Source of the DNA: AC-32 sp963704005
GTDB taxonomy: Bacteria; Actinomycetota; Thermoleophilia; Gaiellales; Gaiellaceae
Assembly (NCBI GenBank): GCA_963704005.1
Contig: CAVPGJ010000001.1
Coordinates: forward strand, 744,001-808,000
Reading direction: 5' to 3'
DNA length: 64,000 nt
Part shown: positions 26,161-33,540 of the stretch, in pieces
Numbering within the stretch: position 1 is the stretch's first letter
How the letters are laid out: each line of letters begins with the position of its first letter
Notes under the pieces: generated by a model
The model's database searches: none
Told to the model about the DNA's origin: nothing
Seen by the model: the letters and a program-made list of their open reading frames with translations, nothing else
Made by a program: the position numbers and the translations under genes

Positions 26161-27497
26161 TCGACCGGCTGGCGCAGGAGGGCGGCGTAGGGAATCGCCG
26201 TCGCCGGGTCCCGGTAGACCGCGCGGTAGAAGACCGGCTTCATCGGCGGCAGGTCGGCGAGCGAGAAGGAGCCGTCGGAGCCGAGCTGCGCGCTCCCGGC
26301 AAGCGTTCGGGGGGCGCCTGGGCGCTCGCGGTAGACGAGAACCTTGCCTCCGCTCGCGTTGCGGACGCGCCCGCTGACGAGAACGCTTCCATCGTCCTGC
26401 TCGACCGCGTCCACCGTCGCGCGCACCGCGAGCGGGTGGGGCGCGCGGAACCAGGCCAGGCCTGCGGGGCCGGCGAGGAGCAGGTCGCGCCCTCCGCTCG
26501 ACGTCCGCCTCAGCCCGGCAAGCCAGCCGTCGAGCTCGATCCGCCGCCCGTGGCCGACGACCTCGCCGGCCCAGTCGATGCCGTTGCCGGGGAGGTCGAG
26601 ATCGCCCGCGGAGCGCCATTCGTTCACCGCCACCTCCGGTCCCGAGGCGGCCGCGACGAGTGCGGTCGCGAGGGCGCGGTTGACCACGAAGGTGGAGCTG
26701 ATCGTGTGGCCGTGCACCGCGACCGTCACCGGAAACTCGCCCGTGCCGAGCAGCGCCTCGCACCAGGCGGCGTAGATGGTTCCCCCGCGGCCGACGGTGG
26801 CCAACAGGCGGCCGACCGGGTAGTCGCCGATCCCGCCGTCGAGGAACTGGCCGGTCCACGACTTCCGGTGGGGGTACCACTCGATCGTGCCGACCGCGCC
26901 GTCGATCCCGTACGACTCGATCACGTGGAGCTGCCCGTGCGAGATGATCGGCACCGCCGGCGGCGCGACGTAGCTGCGCGGGTAGCCCTCGCTCGTGATC
27001 CGCGCCGACTTGAGCCGGCCGGCCGGATTCGCCTGGACGAGGTACAGCGTGCTCTTGCGCGACCCCGAGTGCCAGCGCGCGTAGGCGACGATCGGCAGGC
27101 CGCGACGGTCGAGGAGCAGGCCCGGCCAGCCGAGGCTGACGCCCGACGGGAGCCCGCTGACGAGCCGGTTCGAAACCCAGCCTGGGCCGGAGGCGCGGGC
27201 GAGCAGAAGCGTCCGCGCGTCCGCGCGCTCGACGAGCGCGACCGGCCCGGCCCGCCCGGTCGCGAAGTCCACCAGGACCGACCCGGGCGAGACGCTTGCG
27301 ACCTTCGAGGTGCGCCAGTGGCCCGGGGCGGTGCGCTCGGCGATCTCCAGCGAGCTGCCGCGCACGAAGGCGACATAGGGCTTGCCGTCCCGGCCGAGCG
27401 CGAGCATCCCGTCCTGCACGTGGCGCGCGACCACCTCGGCCTGCGCGCTCCCCGCGAAGACGAAGGCCAGCGCAACCGCGGCGCCGAACGACCTCAC
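26157..27497 (-). CDS. Secreted beta-rich protein of unknown function
   Basis: 446 residues with a signal peptide ending near AGSAQA-EV. Repeated units of about 45-50 residues with G-x-P-x-V-A-Y-x-like strands (GKPYVAFVRG, GLPIVAYAR, GGTIYAAWCE) suggest a beta-propeller. A C-terminal Ig-like or carboxypeptidase-regulatory-like domain (DGSVLVSGRVRNASGGKVLVY) follows. It lies 15 bases downstream of corA on the same strand, so they are probably co-transcribed. Not recognised. Confidence 0.7.
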   Translation of the reverse strand: MRSFGAAVALAFVFAGSAQAEVVARHVQDGMLALGRDGKPYVAFVRGSSLEIAERTAPGHWRTSKVASVSPGSVLVDFATGRAGPVALVERADARTLLLARASGPGWVSNRLVSGLPSGVSLGWPGLLLDRRGLPIVAYARWHSGSRKSTLYLVQANPAGRLKSARITSEGYPRSYVAPPAVPIISHGQLHVIESYGIDGAVGTIEWYPHRKSWTGQFLDGGIGDYPVGRLLATVGRGGTIYAAWCEALLGTGEFPVTVAVHGHTISSTFVVNRALATALVAAASGPEVAVNEWRSAGDLDLPGNGIDWAGEVVGHGRRIELDGWLAGLRRTSSGGRDLLLAGPAGLAWFRAPHPLAVRATVDAVEQDDGSVLVSGRVRNASGGKVLVYRERPGAPRTLAGSAQLGSDGSFSLADLPPMKPVFYRAVYRDPATAIPYAALLRQPVD

Positions 27498-27512
27498 CGG
27501 CCAGAGCCTACG

Positions 27513-28505
27513 TCAGAGCCACCGCTTGTAGCGGAAGAAGCCGAGCAACCCGGCGAGGGTGACGATCATCCCGGCCAGGATCACCCACCAGGCGGCCTCG
27601 GTCTCGAAGCCGGGGAACTGGACGTTCATGCCGAAGATGCCTGTCAGCAGCGTCAGGGGCAGGAGCACGACCGAGAAGACCGTGAGGATCCGCAGGATGT
27701 CGTTCTGGCGGTGCGAGATGACCGACTCGTTGGTCGACTCGAGCCCCTCGATCACTTCCTTGAAGTTGTCGAGCAGGTCCCAGATCCGCTCGCTCGAGTC
27801 GACGATGTCGTCGAAGTAGATGTCGAGCTCCTCTGGCAGGAACCGCTCCGTGCGCCGTTCGAGCAGCCGCAGCGTCGAGCGCTCGGGCTTGATGATCTTG
27901 CGGTAGGAGATGATCTCCTGCTTGACGTTCGAGATGTCGCGGACGATGTCCTCGGCGTAGCCCTCGAACATGTCGTCCTCGATCGAGTCGAGCTTGTAGC
28001 CGATCTTGTCGAGGATCGGGAAGCAGTAGTCGAACAGGTCGTCGAGCACGTGGTAGAGCAGGTAGCCGGAGCCCTTCGAGAAGAGCTGCTCGCGCAGCGC
28101 CTCCTCCTCTTCGCAGCGCCGAAAGAGCCGCGTGACCGGGAGCAGCTCGGTGCTCGGCATCGTGACCAGGTAATCCTGGCCGATGAAGAAGTCGAGCTCG
28201 GCCGCGTTCAGGCGCTGGACGGCCTTGTCGTAGACCGGGAAGTGAAGGACGGCGAAGAGGTAGCCCTCCTCGCCGTACTCGTCGATCTTCGGACGCTGGC
28301 GCCTCGAGAGCACGTCCTCGATGTCGAGCGGGTGCCAGCCGAAGCGCTCGGCGAGGCGGGTTGCCTCGTCGCTCGTGGGCGCGTCGACGTGGATCCAGGT
28401 CAGGCCGTGCGCGCTCTGCTCTGCGATCCGCGGCTCAGGCCGCGGGAGGACCTCCCGGCTGGGCGTCGATGGCCGCTGGCGCTTGATGCGTGGCAGGCTT
28501 GGCAC
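27513..28505 (-). CDS. corA: CorA-family divalent cation transporter
   Basis: Mg2+/Co2+ channel: a long cytoplasmic alpha/beta domain then two C-terminal membrane segments with the GMN selectivity motif (LTGIFGMNVQFPGFE) and a basic end (FFRYKRWL). The helical stalk NDILRILTVFSVVLLPLTLLTG is intact. The start is uncertain. GTG 28505 is used here, while the open frame extends to 28625. A TAGAAT hexamer (28552-28547) and an ATG at 28533 lie just upstream but out of frame, so a small indel near 28440-28500 could hide the true N-terminus. Confidence 0.88.
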   Translation of the reverse strand: MPSLPRIKRQRPSTPSREVLPRPEPRIAEQSAHGLTWIHVDAPTSDEATRLAERFGWHPLDIEDVLSRRQRPKIDEYGEEGYLFAVLHFPVYDKAVQRLNAAELDFFIGQDYLVTMPSTELLPVTRLFRRCEEEEALREQLFSKGSGYLLYHVLDDLFDYCFPILDKIGYKLDSIEDDMFEGYAEDIVRDISNVKQEIISYRKIIKPERSTLRLLERRTERFLPEELDIYFDDIVDSSERIWDLLDNFKEVIEGLESTNESVISHRQNDILRILTVFSVVLLPLTLLTGIFGMNVQFPGFETEAAWWVILAGMIVTLAGLLGFFRYKRWL

Positions 28506-28582
28506 CGGTACTGAGGGGGTCGTCGGGTCGCATCTCCAGGTTCGCCATTCTACCCGCAAAGCCTTGCCGCGAACCCTCCCGC

Positions 28583-28611
28583 TTGCGAACGGCCGACGGA
28601 CCTCGTACCCT
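28583..28611 (+). promoter_or_regulatory. Sigma-70-type promoter of the IDPGSGS/methyltransferase/sulfatase run
   Basis: -35 TTGCGA (28583-28588), 17-bp spacer, -10 TACCCT (28606-28611). The ATG of the small membrane gene follows 12 bases after the -10, so the leader is only a few bases long. The -10 hexamer is identical to that before ftsZ. Confidence 0.6.
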
Positions 28612-28623
28612 GTCGCCCGGGGC

Positions 28624-28788
28624 ATGGGAACTCCTCTCGGCTACATCGATCCAGGTAGCGGCAGCCTGTTTCTGCAGGCGCTCGCAGGCGGCGTCGCGGC
28701 CGTCGGCGTCGTCACGAAGGTCTACTGGCGGCGGCTGAAGCGCTTTCTTCACATCGGAAAGCCCGAGGACGAGAGCTCGCCGAGCTGA
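28624..28788 (+). CDS. 54-residue IDPGSGS membrane peptide
   Basis: Short protein: MGTPLGYIDPGSGSLFLQAL begins with the YIDPGSGS motif, then one membrane segment (about 14-33, ALAGGVAAVGVVTKVYW) and a basic juxtamembrane stretch RRLKRFLHIGK. The motif also occurs, from memory, in many small proteins of other phyla next to membrane sulfatase-like and methyltransferase genes. ATG 28624 sits directly after a good promoter, and the next gene follows after 11 bases. It was easy to overlook because a longer open frame runs through from upstream. Likely an accessory subunit for the membrane enzymes downstream; function unknown. Confidence 0.75.
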   Translation: MGTPLGYIDPGSGSLFLQALAGGVAAVGVVTKVYWRRLKRFLHIGKPEDESSPS

Positions 28789-28799
28789 CGCCGCGGGAC

Positions 28800-30221
28800 G
28801 TGACGGACGCGGCGGGCACGCTCTCGGGTCTCGAGCCGGGGTCCTTTCGCGACCCTGACAGCCGGATCTTCACGACCGACGGCCGCGTCCTGCGGCTGCT
28901 GAGCGAGCAGGGGCTCGCCGACTGGCGGCAGCTCTCGTCGTCGCCGCTCTTCCAGGAGCTCGTCGACGAGGGCAGGCTGGTCGCGACCGAGGAGGTCGAG
29001 GAGGCGGCGAGCTTCCCGGAGGCGCTCCACGGCGGCGTCGCCGGCGTGCTCGAGCACGACGTCATCCCGTTCGTCTCGTACCCGTACGAGTGGAGCTTCG
29101 AGATGCTGCGTGATGCGGCGCTGCTTCAGCTCGGGATCCTCCGCCGCGCCCTCGAGTCCGGGATGGTCCTCAAGGACTCGACGCCGTACAACGTCCAGTT
29201 CCGGGGCGCCGCGCCGGTGTTCATCGACGTCGGCTCGTTCGAGCCGCTGCGCGAGGGCGAGCCCTGGGCCGGCTACCGCCAGTTCTGCATGCTCTTTCTC
29301 TACCCGCTGCTCCTGCAGGCCTGGAAGGACGTGCCCTTCCAGCCGTGGCTGCGGGGCAGCCTGAGCGGGATCACGCCGCACGAGATGCGGAACCTGCTCT
29401 CGTTCCGCGACCGGTTCCGCCGCGGCACGCTCACGCACGTCGTCCTCCACGACCGGCTCGAGCAGCGCTACGAGGAGAAGGAGGCCGACGCGAAGGGCGA
29501 GCTGCAGAAGGCCGGCTTCAAGCACGAGCTGATCGTGGCCAACGTCAAGGGGCTCGAGCGGCTGATCCGGAGGCTGGAGTGGAAGGCGGGGAGCTCGGTC
29601 TGGACCGACTACGGGCTCGAGACCACCTACTCCGCCGACGACGCCGAGCGCAAGGCCCGCTTCGTCACCGACGCGGCCGCGAGCGAGCTGCCACGTCTCG
29701 TCTGGGACATCGGCTGCAACGAGGGCGTGCACTCGCGGATCGCCGCCGAGTACGCCGAGCACGTGGTCGCGATGGACGCCGACGGCGCGGTCGTCGACCG
29801 GCTCTACCGCAAGCTGCGGGACGAAGGCGACCGGAAGATCCTGCCGCTGAACGTCGACATCGTCGACCCGCCGCCGGCTCTCGGCTGGAGCGGCAGCGAG
29901 CGGCAGCACCTGCCCAAGCGCGGCCGGCCCGACCTGACGCTCTGCCTGGCGCTGATCCACCACGTCTCGATCGCGGGGAACGTGCCGATCGCGGAGTTCC
30001 TCGACTGGCTGCGCGCGAACACGGGCTCGCTCGTGATCGAGTGGGTCTCGCCGGAGGACCCGATGGCCCACCGCCTACTCGCGCGCAAGCGGCCGAACGA
30101 CCACCCGGACTACCGCTCCGACTGGTTCGAGCGCTGCCTCGCCGAGCGGTTCGACGTCGTTCGGTCCGAGGCGCTCGCCGAGGGCAAGCGGACGCTCTAC
30201 CTTGCCCGCTCCAAAGCCTGA
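28800..30221 (+). CDS. SAM-dependent methyltransferase with N-terminal kinase-like region (NoeA-like)
   Basis: 473 residues in two parts. Residues about 90-170 (SYPYEWSFEMLRDAALLQL, LKDSTPYNVQFRGAAPVFID, SFEP) echo the catalytic-loop and DFG-like order of kinase/APH folds, with K-D...N and I-D. Residues about 290-470 form a class I methyltransferase with motif I VWDIGCNEGVHSRIAA and the acidic VVAMDAD. It resembles, from memory, proteins annotated NoeA-like (nodulation factor methyltransferases). GTG start. It sits between the IDPGSGS peptide and the first membrane phosphatase-fold gene, overlapping the latter by 20 bp, so all three are one operon. Substrate unknown, probably an envelope glycan or lipid. 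Confidence 0.8.
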   Translation: MTDAAGTLSGLEPGSFRDPDSRIFTTDGRVLRLLSEQGLADWRQLSSSPLFQELVDEGRLVATEEVEEAASFPEALHGGVAGVLEHDVIPFVSYPYEWSFEMLRDAALLQLGILRRALESGMVLKDSTPYNVQFRGAAPVFIDVGSFEPLREGEPWAGYRQFCMLFLYPLLLQAWKDVPFQPWLRGSLSGITPHEMRNLLSFRDRFRRGTLTHVVLHDRLEQRYEEKEADAKGELQKAGFKHELIVANVKGLERLIRRLEWKAGSSVWTDYGLETTYSADDAERKARFVTDAAASELPRLVWDIGCNEGVHSRIAAEYAEHVVAMDADGAVVDRLYRKLRDEGDRKILPLNVDIVDPPPALGWSGSERQHLPKRGRPDLTLCLALIHHVSIAGNVPIAEFLDWLRANTGSLVIEWVSPEDPMAHRLLARKRPNDHPDYRSDWFERCLAERFDVVRSEALAEGKRTLYLARSKA

Positions 30222-32688
30222 GCCCGGGCTCCTCCGCACCGCGCTCGTCCACGGCGCGCGGCTGACCGTTCTCTCGTGCTTCGCGCTCGCGGAGCCGCTG
30301 CTCGACATCCTCGGCCGCAACCCGGAGTTCTTCTCGGTGCGGCGCTCGACGAGCACGCAGATCGTCCTGTTCGCGCTCTTCATCGTCTTCGTGCCTCCGG
30401 CTGTGCTGCTCGCGGCCGAGCTGCTCGTCCGCATGTTCAGCCGCCGCGCGGCCGACTTCCTGCACGTGTTCTTCGTCGCCGGCCTCGTGGCGGTGATCGT
30501 CCTGCACGCGCTGACCAACCGCGTCTCGATCTCAGGTGTCTCGGCGCTTGCGGTCGCCGCCGCGGTCGGCGTGCTCGGCGCGCTGCTCTACCGGCGCTCG
30601 GCGCCCGTCGGCTCCTTCCTGACCGTGCTGGCGCCGGTGCCGTTCATCTTCCTGGCCCTGTTCCTGTTCCACTCGGACGCCTCGAAGCTCGTCTTCGTCA
30701 AGCACCCGCACGTCGCCGAGCACCGGGTCCACTCGACCACGCCGGTCGTGCTGATCGTCTTCGACGAGTTCGACCCGATTGCGCTGATGAACCGCGACGA
30801 GGGCATCGACGCCGCGCGCTACCCGAACTTCGCCGCCCTCGCGCGGCAGTCGACCTGGTACCACAGCGCGACCACCGTCCACTGGCTGACCGAGCAGGCG
30901 GTGCCGGCCCTGCTGACCGGGATCCTGCCGCCGAAGAACCACGAGCTCCTGCCGATCTACGCCGACCACCCGAAGAACGTCTTCACGCTTCTCGGCGGCA
31001 GCTACCGGGTACGGGCGGTCGAGTCGCTGACGCAGCTCTGCCCCCAGAAGCTCTGCAAGGAGGTGCGCGGCGCCTCGCCCTCGGCCGTCTCCGACACTAC
31101 GGGCTCGCTCGCCAACGACGCGGGGGTCGTCTACCTGCACCTGCTCCTGCCGGAGCCGTACTCGGAGGAGATCCCGGCGATCAGCGACAGCTGGGGGAAC
31201 TTCGGCAAGGCGGAGGCGCCGGAGAAGCAGCAGGCGGCCGGCCCGCTCGAGCCGTGCGGGCGCAACGTTTGCCGCTTCGCGTCGACCTTCAGCCGTGGCG
31301 GGAAGCCGACGCTGTACGTCCTCCACTCGCTGCTGCCGCACGTGCCGTACCTGTACCTCCCGTCCGGGCGGCGCTACGGGGTGCAGGCGCCGCTGCTCCG
31401 TGGGATCGACCACAACGTCCCGCAGGGCGACTGGCCGGCGATCCAGGGCTATCAGCGCTTCCTGCTCCAGGCCGAGTACACCGACCGCGCGCTCGGCCTG
31501 CTCGTCCGCCGGCTGAAGGCGAAGGGGATCTACGACCGCGCGCTCGTGATCGTCACCGCCGACCACGGCGTCAGCTACCGCACCGGCGAGCCGCGCCGCA
31601 GGCCGACTCCCGGGAACCTGCAGGACATCGCCTTCATGCCGCTGTTCGTGAAGCTGCCGCACCAGGAGAGGGGCCGCGTCGACAAGGGGTTCGCGCAGAC
31701 GATCGACGTCGTCCCGACGATCGCCAAGGTGCTCGGGGCGCGCATCCCGTGGCACGTCGACGGCCGGCCGCTCGTCGGGCGGCGGCTCGCGCGCGACGGC
31801 ACGGTGGCGGTCCGGCTCGGCAACGGGACCGTCCAGACGGCGCGGCTCTCGACGCTGCTCGCCCGCCGGCACCAGGCGCTCCTGCGGCAGATCTCGATCT
31901 TCGGCTCGACGCCCGCGTCGATCCTGCGCATCGGCCCCGACGCCGACCTGATCGGGCGGCCGCTCTCGAAGCTGCCGGTCGAGCCGAGCGAGAACGCGGG
32001 GGTCGACCTCGACGGGCGCGAGCTGTTGAACGTCGTCGACAGGCGCACCGACCTGCTGCCGACCTGGATCCAGGGCGGCCTGACCGGCAAGCACGGCAAG
32101 AACGAGGAGATCGCGATCGCGGTCAACGGCCGGATCGCCGCGATGACGCGCACCTTCCAGGGCGTCGACGGCACCGGCTTCGGCGGCATGGTCCCGGAGA
32201 GCTCGCTGCACAACGGCCGGAACGCGGTCACGATCCTCGTCGTCCACCACCAGGACGGCAGGCGCACCTTCGAGGCGCTCCGCGGGACGAACGAGACGAC
32301 CGAGCTCGTCCGCCGCGGCGGCGTCGAGCTGATCCGCGCATCGGACGGGACGCCGATCCCGATCCGCGCCCACGGGTTGCGCGGCCACATTCAGGTCAGG
32401 CCCGGCGCGCTCGACGTCTTCGACGGCTGGGCGGCGGTGCCCAGCCTGCTCCACCGAGCCGACAGCGTGATCGTCTTCGCCGACGGCAAGGAGATCTTCT
32501 CGAGCCCGACCGCCCAGCTCCTCCCGCACCGGATCTTCCCGCACAAGGGCCTGTTCGGCTTCCACTTCGAGCTGCCGCAGGGCCTGCTCCCGAAGCCGGG
32601 CCCGGATCACCGGGTGCGCGTCTTCGGCATCCGCCTCGGCGTCGCCACCGAGCTACCGATCAAGGGCGAGTGGCCCTGGCGCCGCTAG
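30202..32688 (+). CDS. Membrane alkaline-phosphatase-superfamily transferase/hydrolase (LtaS/sulfatase-like), paralogue 1
   Basis: 828 residues. Four N-terminal membrane segments (about 20-40, 52-75, 80-103, 108-155) precede an extracytoplasmic catalytic domain. Metal-site motifs are VLIVFDEFDP (about 182-191) and VTADHGVSYR (about 452-461). The candidate nucleophile is Thr230 in WLTEQAVPALLTG, as in phosphoglycerol or phosphoethanolamine transferases. The sulfatase Cys/Ser-x-P-x-R signature is absent, so sulfatase activity is unlikely. The C-terminal 230 residues are beta-rich (VNGRIAAMTRTF, FGGMVPESSLHNGRN), perhaps a glycan-binding part. It is closely related to the gene at 33541-35970. 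Confidence 0.82.
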   Translation: MPAPKPEPGLLRTALVHGARLTVLSCFALAEPLLDILGRNPEFFSVRRSTSTQIVLFALFIVFVPPAVLLAAELLVRMFSRRAADFLHVFFVAGLVAVIVLHALTNRVSISGVSALAVAAAVGVLGALLYRRSAPVGSFLTVLAPVPFIFLALFLFHSDASKLVFVKHPHVAEHRVHSTTPVVLIVFDEFDPIALMNRDEGIDAARYPNFAALARQSTWYHSATTVHWLTEQAVPALLTGILPPKNHELLPIYADHPKNVFTLLGGSYRVRAVESLTQLCPQKLCKEVRGASPSAVSDTTGSLANDAGVVYLHLLLPEPYSEEIPAISDSWGNFGKAEAPEKQQAAGPLEPCGRNVCRFASTFSRGGKPTLYVLHSLLPHVPYLYLPSGRRYGVQAPLLRGIDHNVPQGDWPAIQGYQRFLLQAEYTDRALGLLVRRLKAKGIYDRALVIVTADHGVSYRTGEPRRRPTPGNLQDIAFMPLFVKLPHQERGRVDKGFAQTIDVVPTIAKVLGARIPWHVDGRPLVGRRLARDGTVAVRLGNGTVQTARLSTLLARRHQALLRQISIFGSTPASILRIGPDADLIGRPLSKLPVEPSENAGVDLDGRELLNVVDRRTDLLPTWIQGGLTGKHGKNEEIAIAVNGRIAAMTRTFQGVDGTGFGGMVPESSLHNGRNAVTILVVHHQDGRRTFEALRGTNETTELVRRGGVELIRASDGTPIPIRAHGLRGHIQVRPGALDVFDGWAAVPSLLHRADSVIVFADGKEIFSSPTAQLLPHRIFPHKGLFGFHFELPQGLLPKPGPDHRVRVFGIRLGVATELPIKGEWPWRR

Positions 32689-32714
32689 TAGTGAGTGCCC
32701 GAAGAGCGCGTGCG

Positions 32715-33128
32715 TCAGACCAACTCGAGCACGACGACAGGAATCTCGCGGAGCCCTTTGGTCTTCTCGTCGTAGCCCGCGAACGCCGGCCAGTCTCGCT
32801 TCTGCCGCTCCCAGATCAACTCGCGCTCCTCGCCCTCGGCGACGTGTGCCCGAGCGGCGAACGTCTGGGTGCCGATCTCGAGGGACACGTCGGGGTTCGC
32901 AACGACGTTGTAGTACCACTGAGGATTCGCCGGAGATCCGCCTTTCGAGGCGAATACCGCGACCTTGTCGTTCGAGACGCGCTGGTAGGCGACTGGATTG
33001 ACACGTTCGGTACCGGTCTTCGCGCCCCGATGGTGAAGGAGCAGGAGCGTCCGCCCCTCGAAGTTCCCGCCGACGCGTCCCGCGTTGGCACGGAACTCCT
33101 CGATGATCTGCTGGTTCGCGCTAGGCAC
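32715..33128 (-). CDS. Deazaflavin (F420)-dependent nitroreductase-family protein
   Basis: 137 residues, split-barrel fold of the Ddn/DUF385 group. RTLLLLHHRGAKTGTERVNPV is the typical cofactor-phosphate-binding block; NPQWYYNVVANPDVSLEIG and AEGEERELIWERQ complete the pattern. Mycobacterial relatives use F420 to reduce quinones or nitro compounds. It is inserted on the opposite strand between the two paralogous membrane enzymes. Lower GC than its neighbours hints at separate history. Whether F420 is made by this organism cannot be seen here. Confidence 0.85.
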   Translation of the reverse strand: MPSANQQIIEEFRANAGRVGGNFEGRTLLLLHHRGAKTGTERVNPVAYQRVSNDKVAVFASKGGSPANPQWYYNVVANPDVSLEIGTQTFAARAHVAEGEERELIWERQKRDWPAFAGYDEKTKGLREIPVVVLELV

Positions 33129-33185
33129 GGTCTACGACGTTACCGGCATCACGTGTCCTGGCAGAAGACTGCAGGCGCCCTTTCA

Positions 33186-33214
33186 GAAAAAGGAGAAAAA
33201 GGTGTCCGACACCT
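33186..33214 (-). terminator. Intrinsic terminator-like hairpin on the minus strand
   Basis: Palindrome AGGTGTCCGACACCT (33200-33214); on the minus strand it is followed by TTTTT-CTCC-TTTTT. It lies about 145 bases beyond the 3' end of the tRNA-Arg gene and would stop its transcript. Similar GTGTCCGACAC hairpins recur in many genomes, so it may also be a dispersed unit. Confidence 0.6.
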
Positions 33215-33358
33215 GATTCTGTCAAGGGCAGAGTGTGTCGAACCTGTGAAGCCGGAAGGACAGGTCGGCTTGGCAGGGCCGAGACCATCCCGGCGTTCGC
33301 ACGCCGCCGCCGCAGCCGACATGCGCGGCCGCGGCTCGCAGACGCTTCTTCGAAGGAG

Positions 33359-33431
33359 TGCGCCTGGTAGGAATCGAACCTACGACCTCGCGCTCCGGAG
33401 GCGCGCGCTCTATCCCCTGAGCTACAGGCGC
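33359..33431 (-). tRNA. tRNA-Arg, anticodon CCG
   Basis: Reads on the minus strand as a complete cloverleaf of 73 bases. Acceptor GCGCCTG pairs with CAGGCGC, the D-arm is GCTCAGGGGATAGAGC, the anticodon arm is CGCGC-CTCCGGA-GCGCG with anticodon CCG (codon CGG), and the T-arm is GTAGGTTCGATTCCTAC. The discriminator is A; CCA is not encoded. It lies between the two paralogous membrane enzyme genes. No partial duplicate of its 3' end, which would mark an integrated element, is seen in this window. Confidence 0.97.
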
Positions 33432-33540
33432 TTGGGCCAGGCAGTCTAGCCGCGGACGATCTACCTTTACCGCCATCGCCTGGGGCAGTCCTCAACAGAG
33501 CTTTCTTCGCACGGCGCTCGTCAACGGGGCGCAGCTCGCC

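Noticed and set aside
25827..28514. 895-codon plus-strand open frame
   Set aside because: It is antisense to two clear genes (secreted protein and CorA) and has typical high-GC shadow composition.
30276..33449. 1,057-codon plus-strand open frame
   Set aside because: Shadow of the membrane phosphotransferase-fold gene; it also runs through the tRNA.
33129..33540. Integrated element at tRNA-Arg
   Set aside because: No duplicated tRNA 3' end, integrase or phage gene is present nearby.
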